From Aquibium microcysteis (GTDB lineage Bacteria; Pseudomonadota; Alphaproteobacteria; Rhizobiales; Rhizobiaceae): a stretch of 64,000 nucleotides of DNA. Numbering within the stretch: the stretch's first letter is position 1; each line of letters starts with the position of its first letter. The notes under the pieces were generated by a model, which searched no databases, had not been told where the DNA came from, and saw only the letters and a list, made by a program, of their open reading frames with translations. The translations under genes and the position numbers were made by a program. The stretch covers positions 3,027,001 through 3,091,000 of the forward strand of contig NZ_CP061080.1 of NCBI RefSeq assembly GCF_014495845.1, in the 5' to 3' direction. This document shows positions 54,001 to 60,806 of this stretch, piece after piece.

Positions 54001-54722
54001 TGTCGGCCGAGCTTGCGCTCGACGACATCGCCGCCCTGACCAGCAGCCCGATCCAGAACGGGCTGACACGCGTCTGCCACCTGTCGCGCGCGAGCGAACG
54101 GGCCTTCGATCTCGGCGCGTCGGACGTCGCGATGGTCCTGGCCAAGGACGCCGTCAACGCCCTCCAGCGCATCCGCAGCGACCTCTCGGCCGTTCCCGAA
54201 CGGCTGCAGACCTGCTTTCGCGACCTCGTCGCCGACAATTATCGCTGGCTGGCCGACCTCCTGATCCGGCAGAACCGGCTGAGCGAGGCCGAATTCGTGA
54301 TGGGGCTGCTCAAGGACTTCGAGGCGTTCCAGTTCGTCGAACGCGACCCGGCCTTCGTCGGTCGCTCCTATGAAGAGCTGCCCTTCTCGGACGAGGAAGA
54401 GACGCTGCGCCAGGCGCTCCAGGCGCTCGTGCCGCCGACGGTGGAGGATGCGAGACGCAGCGACGCTTTGCGCACCAAGCGCGCGCTTGAAGGACTGAAC
54501 GCTGACGAGGCGCGCGAACTGGCCGCGATCGAAGACCGTCTGAACGCCGCCGATGCTGCCTTCGAGCGCGGCCTCGACGACATCATCGCCGCCGCGGAGA
54601 CGCTTGGCCGGGGGACCGAGCCACGCGCCTGTCCGATCTCGGGCCGCTGCAGGGCTACATGCAGACGGAGATCGAGGAGAACGCGGCGGCGATCCATTTC
54701 GTGGTGCTGCCCGACCGGCTGA
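51024..54722 (+). CDS. Exported Sel1-repeat/peptidoglycan-binding protein (N-terminal part of CHAT protein)
   Basis: A 1232-residue frame. The ATG at 51024 opens a signal peptide (LLPILALLVGTGAAQA). Residues of about 300-335 resemble a peptidoglycan-binding domain (LLYLHGCTDPDHDGAFGPMT). Sel1-like helical repeats follow, clearest at about 570-635 (AARFLAAAADRGDSFATSRL, FLHRHGLGVAQDLELARRMA), and helical repeats continue to about 1150. A coiled segment (LNADEARELAAIEDRLNAAD) leads to 1193. The last 35 residues (Arg/Cys-rich) are out of frame. The next frame continues the protein into a CHAT protease domain, so the stop at 54722 is probably an artefact or a mutation. Confidence 0.8.
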   Translation: MQNFVSAVVTRLLPILALLVGTGAAQAVELTRNGVAYQVSVTLPEGASFTHSGIDRQFAIQGVRGNLRLIQDRHDECASLLAERIENKAAEGFLKRSDEASSPTECSVTLTDEVLGLSVSSAYLRIDTCDCFAAIHFTYSADRAQSYRDIARPILASLRANNRKAVPAADGIGQLLGSLDRLTCEGLPRQRDEAGPMLILLSAYTGETVRSLGSAAGFADLADDILENYGLSDLDADRRDAIMNGIIAAHPTVVRAVAQDVDRYGDQLCLVLADPEQNSIHTLVERQQDFRSTYHPLYLRAQELLYLHGCTDPDHDGAFGPMTTAAWSALAQATGLPAPEGRPTPGDVVAAAKRPMAAGACDSDAFDGAETIIALDFLDQNDSGWLQSLTPERVELFDRLGRAPDWTRFGERLAESVFTSYGLTPARKRAMLADIYADGIGVSRSDAAALHWRRLAADSPEPYQLYQAARSNPRLAVTAARAAIEAEAQRDREFGNENGEIYRHAAGPLAIDGRTSVSVAELADLARLAELAQDDPEAARLLLEEGSVHLAIKLADRLLEGATPSGRDPELAARFLAAAADRGDSFATSRLAFLHRHGLGVAQDLELARRMAERAAEAGEPFAAYQLATILDVEGADVRRTIALYGQALAPLNEGGMPNDDIRSLVVNRIVASSGALASPLGRTLLDEQVADDPFLARALADAFLCTECGGPVDVAAAATWLRRAAEDDDDAAYLLATLLRARPSLESKPGEAAEKLAANVTPAENGSGALFGYDTHLASYLTLAMDRADPASFASDMAEVLDAICGEANGRCEEAAGLFASGRLDVRLIAQGIERLERLGSPSLIDIRAAYGDFEGALALARQAADDGTLNVVVGDALDGVSAERDPTLRRLFVQRSGGALKSLPPALEPFLRILARNGDEKAEAYLDMMFELPQEPAPVRRDTARAAQTYETVAARGGLSRALVNAAREYSLALTADGAAEPALRLELAALSAELALDDIAALTSSPIQNGLTRVCHLSRASERAFDLGASDVAMVLAKDAVNALQRIRSDLSAVPERLQTCFRDLVADNYRWLADLLIRQNRLSEAEFVMGLLKDFEAFQFVERDPAFVGRSYEELPFSDEEETLRQALQALVPPTVEDARRSDALRTKRALEGLNADEARELAAIEDRLNAADAAFERGLDDIIAAAETLGRGTEPRACPISGRCRATCRRRSRRTRRRSISWCCPTG
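54610..54614 (+). other. G5 run, probable site of one-base frameshift
   Basis: At GGCCGGGGGACC the coding frame passes from the Sel1-rich part to the CHAT part in the minus-one frame. Adding one G restores GRGDRATRLSDLGPLQGYMQ, which joins the two parts and matches the usual linker before CHAT domains. A base lost in this homopolymer, a sequencing error, or programmed slippage are the possible causes. Confidence 0.7.
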
Positions 54723-55819
54723 GCGCCATTCTGACCACCCGCACCGACCGGCGGAGCCACACTGTCACGACATGGCAGGGCGAGCCCTTCCGGGAAACGG
54801 TCCTGAATGCCGAGATCGACGCCTTTCTCCAGGCCCTGAACGCACCCCGCGGCGATCCGCGCACGCAGGGCCGCAAGCTCCACGATCTCCTGATCGGTCC
54901 TTTCGCGGCGGACCTCGATGCGCTCGACGTCGATCTGCTGCTCGTCTCGCTCGACAGACGCCTGCGCTACCTTCCCTTTGCCGCCCTGCATGACGGCAGG
55001 GGCTTCCTCGTTGAACGGTTCGACGTCTCCGTTCTGTCCGACGCAGGCTTCGAAATCGCCGGCGACCGGGTGACCGGCATCCCCTTCGCCGGTCTCGGCA
55101 TGACGCGGGCCGCGGCAGGTTTCTCCGCCTTGCCGGGCGTGCGAATCGAACTCGAAGGCATCCTGCGGCAAGGCGACGGTGAGGGTCTCTTTGACGGGCG
55201 CGTCCGCTTCGACGACGAGTTCGACCGCACGGCGCTGGAGGATGCACTGCGCATCGGAACCGCCGGAACGGCGGGCGTCGGCGTCGTCCACGTGTCCTCG
55301 CACTTTGCCCTGGGCGAGACCGATTCGACGTCGTTCCTCCTGCTTGGGACGGGCGAGAGACTGCCGCTGGCCGACATCAAGGCCAATCGACGGGCCTTCG
55401 AGTTCGGACGTGTCGACCTGCTGACGCTGTCGGCCTGCCAGACCGGTTTCGCCAGCCCGGGACGGGACGGGCGGGAACTGGAGAGCCTCGCGCGCATCAC
55501 CGGCAACCGCGGTGCCAGGGCGATCCTGGCGAGCCTCTGGCCGGTCGCCGACAACACCACGGCGATCATGATGCAGCGCTTCTACGAACTGCGCGATCGG
55601 GGCGGTTACTCGAAGGCGCATGCGCTCGGCCTGGTGCAGCGGGAATTCATCTCCGATGACATCGGCTCCACGACCAACTGGGCCGGGAAGAGCATCGTCT
55701 TCGAAACGGCCGAGCGCGGGGCGGTCTCGCTCAAGTCGAACGGGACGCAGGCGAACGCGCTCGGTCTCGGGCACCCGTTTTACTGGGCACCATTCATTCT
55801 GACGGGAAACTGGCGATGA
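54659..55819 (+). CDS. CHAT-domain (caspase-like) C-terminal part
   Basis: A 386-residue frame containing a complete CHAT protease domain. The catalytic His is His215 (HVSSHFALGE) and the Cys is Cys260 (LLTLSACQTG). The family segments LRYLPFAALHDG near residue 103 and ARAILASLWPVADNTTAIMM near residue 288 are present. CHAT domains cut after specific residues like caspases or separase. The first ATG is used here, but the frame is open upstream to the G5 run at 54610. It overlaps the frame before it by 64 bases and the next gene by four. Confidence 0.85.
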   Translation: MQTEIEENAAAIHFVVLPDRLSAILTTRTDRRSHTVTTWQGEPFRETVLNAEIDAFLQALNAPRGDPRTQGRKLHDLLIGPFAADLDALDVDLLLVSLDRRLRYLPFAALHDGRGFLVERFDVSVLSDAGFEIAGDRVTGIPFAGLGMTRAAAGFSALPGVRIELEGILRQGDGEGLFDGRVRFDDEFDRTALEDALRIGTAGTAGVGVVHVSSHFALGETDSTSFLLLGTGERLPLADIKANRRAFEFGRVDLLTLSACQTGFASPGRDGRELESLARITGNRGARAILASLWPVADNTTAIMMQRFYELRDRGGYSKAHALGLVQREFISDDIGSTTNWAGKSIVFETAERGAVSLKSNGTQANALGLGHPFYWAPFILTGNWR

Positions 55820-56598
55820 TCCGGGCAACTGACAGGTCGAGGCGCCGGAGCGTCTCTCGCATGATGGCCGCGGCTGCCCTGATCGCGGTCTGGGCGCTTC
55901 CATCGGCCGATGCGCTCGGCGAAGAAGGGTTTGGCGACCTCGTCGACATCTGCCATGCGGCATCGTTTCCACGCGAGAACGGCCCGGTGCGCGAGATGAC
56001 GGTGCGCCTGGCGAAATGGGAGCCATCCGCAGGCGGCTCCGAGGAGGAGAGCGAAGGCGGTTCCTACCTGCTGTCGGTCGCCTTCACCGAATGGGACGCG
56101 CCGAATCTCGCCTTCGACACACAGGCGTCCTGCACTTCCGGGCAGAACGGGATCCTGCGCTGCTCCATCGATTGCGATGGCGGGCGAGCCTCGCTGATGC
56201 GCTCGGCGGATGGACGGCTGTTCATGGAGACACAGTCGCTCGTCTATGGCGCGCGGGGCCATGCCTCGTTGATGGCGGTCTCGGACGCAGACGGCGGGCA
56301 GTTGTCGGGCATCTTCGCCCTCTCTCCTCGCCCTGACGACGAAACATGCCGGCCCGCGACCGACCGACGCTTCGTGGCACTGGAGCCCGGAGACATCTCG
56401 CCCCGCGTCAACGCCGCCGAGACTATCCTCAACCGTCTCGGGCAATTGCTGGAACGTCCCGACGCCGTCTTCGACGAGACGACGTCGAACGCCGTCAACA
56501 GGTTTCAGATCCAGTATGGACTTGAGCCGTCCGGCCGGATCGACGAGGAGACGGCACGGCTGCTGAGCCGGATGTCGGCCATGTCCGGCGGCTGCTGA
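55816..56598 (+). CDS. Exported peptidoglycan-binding-domain protein
   Basis: A 260-residue protein with a signal peptide ending near residue 35 (ALPSADALG). The middle region, about 40-175, is beta-rich with paired cysteines (ASCTSGQNGILRCSIDCDGG) and is not recognised. The C-terminal 60 residues form a PG_binding_1-like domain (RFQIQYGLEPSGRIDEETAR). It starts in an ATGA overlap with the CHAT frame, so the two are translated together and may act together in the periplasm. Confidence 0.8.
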   Translation: MIRATDRSRRRSVSRMMAAAALIAVWALPSADALGEEGFGDLVDICHAASFPRENGPVREMTVRLAKWEPSAGGSEEESEGGSYLLSVAFTEWDAPNLAFDTQASCTSGQNGILRCSIDCDGGRASLMRSADGRLFMETQSLVYGARGHASLMAVSDADGGQLSGIFALSPRPDDETCRPATDRRFVALEPGDISPRVNAAETILNRLGQLLERPDAVFDETTSNAVNRFQIQYGLEPSGRIDEETARLLSRMSAMSGGC

Positions 56599-56756
56599 TC
56601 GTGTCGTCCATGCACCGGCTGTCACGTGGACAGGGCGGCGGCGACTGAGACCGGACAGATCGCGAAGGGCAGAACGGGAACGTCACCGGTAAAACCGGCC
56701 GCAAAACCGAAGCGCGAATGCACCTCCCGGCCACAGCTAATCCGGTGAAAACGAGC

Positions 56757-56805
56757 TGGAGCGGGTGAAGGGAATCGAACCCTCGTATGCAGCTTGGGAA
56801 GCTGC
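56757..56805 (-). tRNA. 3' fragment of tRNA-Gly(CCC), probable att site
   Basis: Read on the minus strand, the anticodon arm GCAGC-TTCCCAA-GCTGC gives anticodon CCC. It is followed by a variable region, a T-arm (GAGGG-TTCGATT-CCCTT), the acceptor 3' strand CACCCGC, a discriminator T and encoded CCA. The matching acceptor 5' strand (GCGGGTG) and a normal D-arm are absent upstream. It is therefore a truncated copy, as left at one end of an element that integrates into the 3' half of a tRNA gene. Confidence 0.8.
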
Positions 56806-56862
56806 CGGCCATTGAATGAATTCAACGGGCCGTGTCACTAGAGTCGTCGTCAGAATCGAGAT

Positions 56863-56884
56863 GGCGCCCCTCTAGGGGGGCGCC
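56863..56884 (+). terminator. Stem-loop between tRNA fragment and integrase remnant
   Basis: GGCGCCCC (56863-56870) pairs with GGGGCGCC (56877-56884) around a six-base loop. Only a weak T-rich stretch (GTTTCAGTTGTC) follows. It may stop transcription entering or leaving the element. Confidence 0.4.
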
Positions 56885-56902
56885 GTTTCAGTTGTCTTCG
56901 AT

Positions 56903-57286
56903 TTGCTATATCGACCACCACCGGCCGTAGCAGCGGTCGCCATGAGTCCCAAGTACGCGAAAGTAGGCACGATACTAGCCCCCAGAGCCCTGACAATCAT
57001 GGAGACTTTGCCACGGGTCGGGCACCGAGTCTTCCCCTATGGCACAGACGCGATCAGCGCAGCCTTCACGCGCGCATGCCAGGTGCTCGGGATCGACGAC
57101 CTCCGTTTCCACGACCTGCGCCACGAGGGCGTGTCTCGGCTGTTCGAGATGAGACGCACCATCCCCCTTGCCGCATCCGTGTCCGGACACCGCGGCTGGC
57201 AGTCCCTGCAGCGCTATGCGCACATTAAGACCAGAGGCGACCGGTATGAAGGCTGGAAGTGGCTACCGGTGCTGACCGCCGAATAG
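56903..57286 (+). pseudogene. Truncated tyrosine recombinase (integrase C-terminal part)
   Basis: About 115 residues from the ATG at 56942 correspond to the C-terminal catalytic part of a phage-type integrase. The HxxR motif (FHDLRHEG), the GH/W motif (VSGHRGWQSL) and the nucleophile Tyr (QRYAHI) are present. The N-terminal SAM-like and core-binding domains and the first catalytic Arg are missing. It is adjacent to the tRNA fragment, as expected for an integrase gene at the element edge, but cannot be functional. Confidence 0.8.
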
Positions 57287-57532
57287 ATCGACGCCCGCAA
57301 CTCATCGAGGCAGCGGACAGGCTCGCTGCCGACACCGGACAACTGTTAAGATTCTGGAATGACACGAATGGGGCCCTTTCCAGACGATCCGGTTTTGGGA
57401 AACGTACGGCAGTAAGCTGCCGTTCACTCGGGGTGGCTTATGACATGTGCAATTCACAAGCCTCCATTGCGGTCTTCATTGGTTGTTCAAGGAATTTACA
57501 GGATAGTGCCTGGATGAAAACGAGTAACGAAC
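57287..57532. other. Gene-free stretch before the HNH gene
   Basis: This AT-richer stretch of 246 bases has no supported gene. It contains a small dyad (ACGGCAG-TAAG-CTGCCGT, 57405-57422) that could be a terminator or operator, and it probably carries the promoter of the HNH gene. Confidence 0.4.
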
Positions 57533-58075
57533 GTGAAGTCTTCAACCATCAAAAAATATCTAAAGCCTTCGACCATCATGGGACGCAAGAGCACGTTCTC
57601 AAACGCTTTCGCTTCTGCATTGGCGCCGCACGACGTTTTCGACAGCGCATCCATTGCTGCGGCTATGCGCGACCTAGACCAGGATCCGGATGGCGAGCTG
57701 GCGTGCGTCTACTGCGGCAAGGAAGCGGCAACTTGGGACCATGTGTTTAATCGCGTGGTGAAGGGAGACTTTTCCGGTCATGGGCACCACGTCCGCAACT
57801 TGGTCCCGTGCTGTCGCACTTGCAACGAGAGCAAGGGCCAAAAGCCCTGGCGCGACTACCTGGAAACGCTGAACCCGCCCGATAAGGTCGTGAGGGTCGC
57901 TCGCATGGAACGGTTCCTAAGCAGCGCCGACGCGCAGCCAATGGCGACTGAGACGATGCGGCACAAGGCCGGTAAAGAGCTGGAGCGGTTCTTTGAGATC
58001 AGAGCTCAGGTGTTCGAGCTGATGGCAGAGGCCGATCGCCTGGCCATGATCATTCGGCGGAAGACGATGGAGTGA
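57533..58075 (+). CDS. HNH endonuclease
   Basis: A 180-residue nuclease from a GTG start. The zinc-ribbon cysteines are Cys58-x2-Cys61 and Cys94-x2-Cys97, and the HNH core runs from WDHVFNR (His70) through HHVRNLVPCCRTCNESKG. The N-terminus (STIKKYLKPSTIMGRKSTFS) is kept because it looks structured; an ATG at 57578 is an alternative. It converges on the McrC gene with only two bases between stops, so it belongs to the restriction island, though its role there is unproven. Confidence 0.82.
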   Translation: MKSSTIKKYLKPSTIMGRKSTFSNAFASALAPHDVFDSASIAAAMRDLDQDPDGELACVYCGKEAATWDHVFNRVVKGDFSGHGHHVRNLVPCCRTCNESKGQKPWRDYLETLNPPDKVVRVARMERFLSSADAQPMATETMRHKAGKELERFFEIRAQVFELMAEADRLAMIIRRKTME

Positions 58076-58077
58076 GG

Positions 58078-59379
58078 TCAGACAACGGCGCCCAGTAGCA
58101 CATCCGCGAAGGCCTGCTCCTCCGCTTCCAGGTCGGCATGGGATAGATCGAAGGCATAGGCGTCGAGCACGATGCCGTTCATCGTGCCAATGTGGCGAAG
58201 GCCCGTCGCTGCGCCAGCTTTGTTCTGGTGGACTAGGATCGCCCGGTCGGTCCGGTACGTGACCGCGTAGGTGATGGCCTGGTTGTAGTCGTCTCGGTTC
58301 GGCTTCTCCTTGTACTTCACCTCGGCGATCAGCTTCTTGCCCGTGGTGATCGATGAGATGACGATGTCCGGCTGCGCTGGCGGATCCCTGCGGTCATCGA
58401 AAAGCGGCTTCTTCCCCTCCGCATTGCCATCGCGAACCCTCAGCAACGCGGGATCGGCCCGAAGCTCCAGCACTCGCCGCAGGTAGTCCTCGAACATCGT
58501 CTCGAAGTTGACGATGAAGGTGTCGAGCATCACGTCTTCACCCTTATCCTGTAGCGAGATGCCACGGTTCGAAACGATCAGCAGCGCGATTTCCAGCGCC
58601 CGGATGTAATACATCCGGGACACCGGCAGCAGCCGCGACAGCAACAGATGCTTTGCCTGCTCAAAGTCGGTGGGCCGCATCTCATCGATGCCGCTTGGCA
58701 TTTCGAAGTAGGCGCGGTTGACGGCGGAGTTCAGTTGGCGACTGTTCGCCCCGCTGCTCTTAAGGCCCGACAGCAGCATCCGCAGCGCCGACTTAAGCAC
58801 ACGGTTCACAGGCACGTTCGGGGTCTGTTCGAAACGCTGCGCCTGCACCTTGTGCTTCTGCCCGCGGACCCAAGCGTGAACCATTGTGCCGGTGAGATCA
58901 ATGCGCCCGCGGGGGCTGCTCGTCATTTCCGATGTTCGGATGTAGTCCTTCAGCAGGCCGTTTTCGGCCACGGGCCGAAGCGCATGCAGCAGGTTGACCG
59001 CGAGGAACTCAAGGACGCTGTTGCTGGCCAGATCGTTGGACAGGTAAAGGCGGTCGACGCCGGTGATGGAGCTCAGCGAGCCACGGGCAGCATCAATCAC
59101 CTTAGCGAAGTTGCCGATCGGGAGCTTCGGGCGCACGTCTACCGAGACGGTCGGGGTAAGAGGGATCAAGCCGATATATGGTCCTGCGGCCAAGTTCAGC
59201 ATGTTCCGCCTGAACTGTAGGAACAGCAGGCCCTTTTCTTCGACGTGCGGGAAGATGTCGAGCTTGCCGTTGACAAGCAGGTCGGTGATGGGCAGTTCGA
59301 CCGATGACCGAGATGCCAAGGATATGATCCTGCGCCCTTCGCGCTTTGTCTTGGAAGCGACGACGGCGGCCGCTGCCAT
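58078..59379 (-). CDS. mcrC: McrC-family restriction endonuclease subunit (LlaJI R2-like)
   Basis: A 433-residue McrC-type nuclease subunit. The N-terminal part binds the McrB-type partner. The PD-(D/E)xK nuclease core lies near residues 340-365 (AQPDIVISSITTGKKLIAEV, then KYKEK): the Asp of QPDIV and the Glu/Lys of AEVKYK are the expected catalytic set. Its ATG overlaps the stop of the McrB gene by one base. In Type IV McrBC or LlaJI-type systems it cuts DNA when driven by the GTPase. Confidence 0.88.
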   Translation of the reverse strand: MAAAAVVASKTKREGRRIISLASRSSVELPITDLLVNGKLDIFPHVEEKGLLFLQFRRNMLNLAAGPYIGLIPLTPTVSVDVRPKLPIGNFAKVIDAARGSLSSITGVDRLYLSNDLASNSVLEFLAVNLLHALRPVAENGLLKDYIRTSEMTSSPRGRIDLTGTMVHAWVRGQKHKVQAQRFEQTPNVPVNRVLKSALRMLLSGLKSSGANSRQLNSAVNRAYFEMPSGIDEMRPTDFEQAKHLLLSRLLPVSRMYYIRALEIALLIVSNRGISLQDKGEDVMLDTFIVNFETMFEDYLRRVLELRADPALLRVRDGNAEGKKPLFDDRRDPPAQPDIVISSITTGKKLIAEVKYKEKPNRDDYNQAITYAVTYRTDRAILVHQNKAGAATGLRHIGTMNGIVLDAYAFDLSHADLEAEEQAFADVLLGAVV

Positions 59380-60806
59380 CAGGCGCCATCGACGGGTGCT
59401 GCCGGCTCAGTATCTCCTATCGCTTGCGAGATACACCGTGCCCACAGCACGCCGATCTCCCCCTGCGCGTCGGCATCGAACCGGAACCGCTTTTTCACGA
59501 CGTACTGCAGCTGACGCTCCCAAAGGCGCACCAATGAAGCCTGATCCTTCACCGTCCGGAAGAAGGCATGTCCAATCTCGACGTGCTCCTGCAATGCCAA
59601 GAAGAACTCGATGACGGCGCCGAGCATCTGGCCAGACACGCCGTTGCCTTCGAGGAAGGTCCGAAGCTTGTCGACGTCGGGCTTTAGATGGATCTTCGCC
59701 CAGCGCCGTTCCATGGCGTCGTCGATCTCGTCCACAGAGCGGTCGTCCGGGTTCATGGTCGCGAGGAACACCAGGTTCTTCGGGATGCTGATCCGACGTC
59801 CGGATGGCAGACGGAACTCCACCCCTCGCAGCGAGCCTTCCATATACGTCATGGTTTCGCCTAGGACGCGTGCCGGATCCGTCCGGCTGAATTCGTCGAT
59901 CACCAGCACGACAGGTCCGTCAGTGCTGTTCGCCACCTCGACCATCTCAAGCAAGTGCTTGTCTCGCAGCGTGAAGCCGGTTGACCCCTTGGGCACATAG
60001 CCCTCAACGAAGTCCTCATACTGGTAGCTCGGATGGAACTGGACCTCCCGCATGCGGCGCCGGTCGCCACCGGTCATCTTGATGGCTATCTGGCGTGCGT
60101 ACCAGCTCTTGCCCGTGGCAGGTGCACCTTGGAGCAGCACGCCCCCCCAGTTGTCATCCTCGATCAGATGACGCACCTCGCGAAGGATCGGATCCTCTTC
60201 CGGCAGGTCGGTCTCATATGGCGGAAGCTCCGGTTCTTCCGCTTCCGCCGAAGCGGCGGCCGAGCCGCCGTCGTCCTCAGGGCGGGCGATGAGCTTGATG
60301 CCGGACGATCCGGGAATGCGCTTGCGAAGCTCCTCGCTCACTTCCGGCATCATATCGCCGATCATGGCGCCGATGACCGCGAACTCATTGTCGCTCAGGA
60401 TCTGCACGACCTGCGACGAGTAGTTGTTGAGCCCGATGATCGCCGCCTCCGCGAGTTCCCGGGCATATGTTTCGGGCGATGCCTGAAGCAGCTCCATCTT
60501 CGAGACCGATCGGGGCAGCAAAAAAACGTCGCCTATAACGATCTCATACTCCTTACTGCCTTCGACCCGCTCGTTGCTCCTACAGATCCCATAGCCACGG
60601 ATGCCCTGGGCCCAGTCGGTTGGCACGCCCTTGTTGTTGTTGCTGCCCAGCCAGAGCCATATCGGCGATCCAGAACCGAACTGTTGTGGGACCTGCGCAC
60701 AAGTGAACTCCACCTCGTCCAGGTACGGACCGGCGTCAGCTTCGTCCAGTTGTTGCGATAGGGCAGCGCTGGATGGACCTAGGCGGACGAAAGCTGGGCT
60801 GGCCAT
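59379..60806 (-). CDS. mcrB: McrB-family GTPase restriction subunit (LlaJI R1-like)
   Basis: A 475-residue AAA+ GTPase. Walker A GAPATGKS is at residues 227-234, the McrB hallmark FHPSYQYEDFVEGYVP at 257-272, Walker B VVLVIDEFSRTD at 299-310 and MNPDDRS at 351-357. The N-terminal 125 residues (GSPIWLWLGSNNNKGVPTDW, GYGICRSNERVEG) look like an EVE/PUA-type base-recognition domain, unlike the DUF3578 domain of E. coli McrB. The start overlaps the methyltransferase end by 28 bases. Confidence 0.88.
   Translation of the reverse strand: MASPAFVRLGPSSAALSQQLDEADAGPYLDEVEFTCAQVPQQFGSGSPIWLWLGSNNNKGVPTDWAQGIRGYGICRSNERVEGSKEYEIVIGDVFLLPRSVSKMELLQASPETYARELAEAAIIGLNNYSSQVVQILSDNEFAVIGAMIGDMMPEVSEELRKRIPGSSGIKLIARPEDDGGSAAASAEAEEPELPPYETDLPEEDPILREVRHLIEDDNWGGVLLQGAPATGKSWYARQIAIKMTGGDRRRMREVQFHPSYQYEDFVEGYVPKGSTGFTLRDKHLLEMVEVANSTDGPVVLVIDEFSRTDPARVLGETMTYMEGSLRGVEFRLPSGRRISIPKNLVFLATMNPDDRSVDEIDDAMERRWAKIHLKPDVDKLRTFLEGNGVSGQMLGAVIEFFLALQEHVEIGHAFFRTVKDQASLVRLWERQLQYVVKKRFRFDADAQGEIGVLWARCISQAIGDTEPAAPVDGA

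Noticed and set aside
54723..55819. Treating the CHAT frame as an independent gene unrelated to the Sel1-rich frame
   Set aside because: The CHAT frame is open upstream of its first ATG to the G5 run, and one added base joins both parts into the usual domain order.
56757..56880. A complete tRNA-Gly gene
   Set aside because: The acceptor 5' strand GCGGGTG and a foldable D-arm are missing on the 5' side, so only a 3' fragment was annotated.
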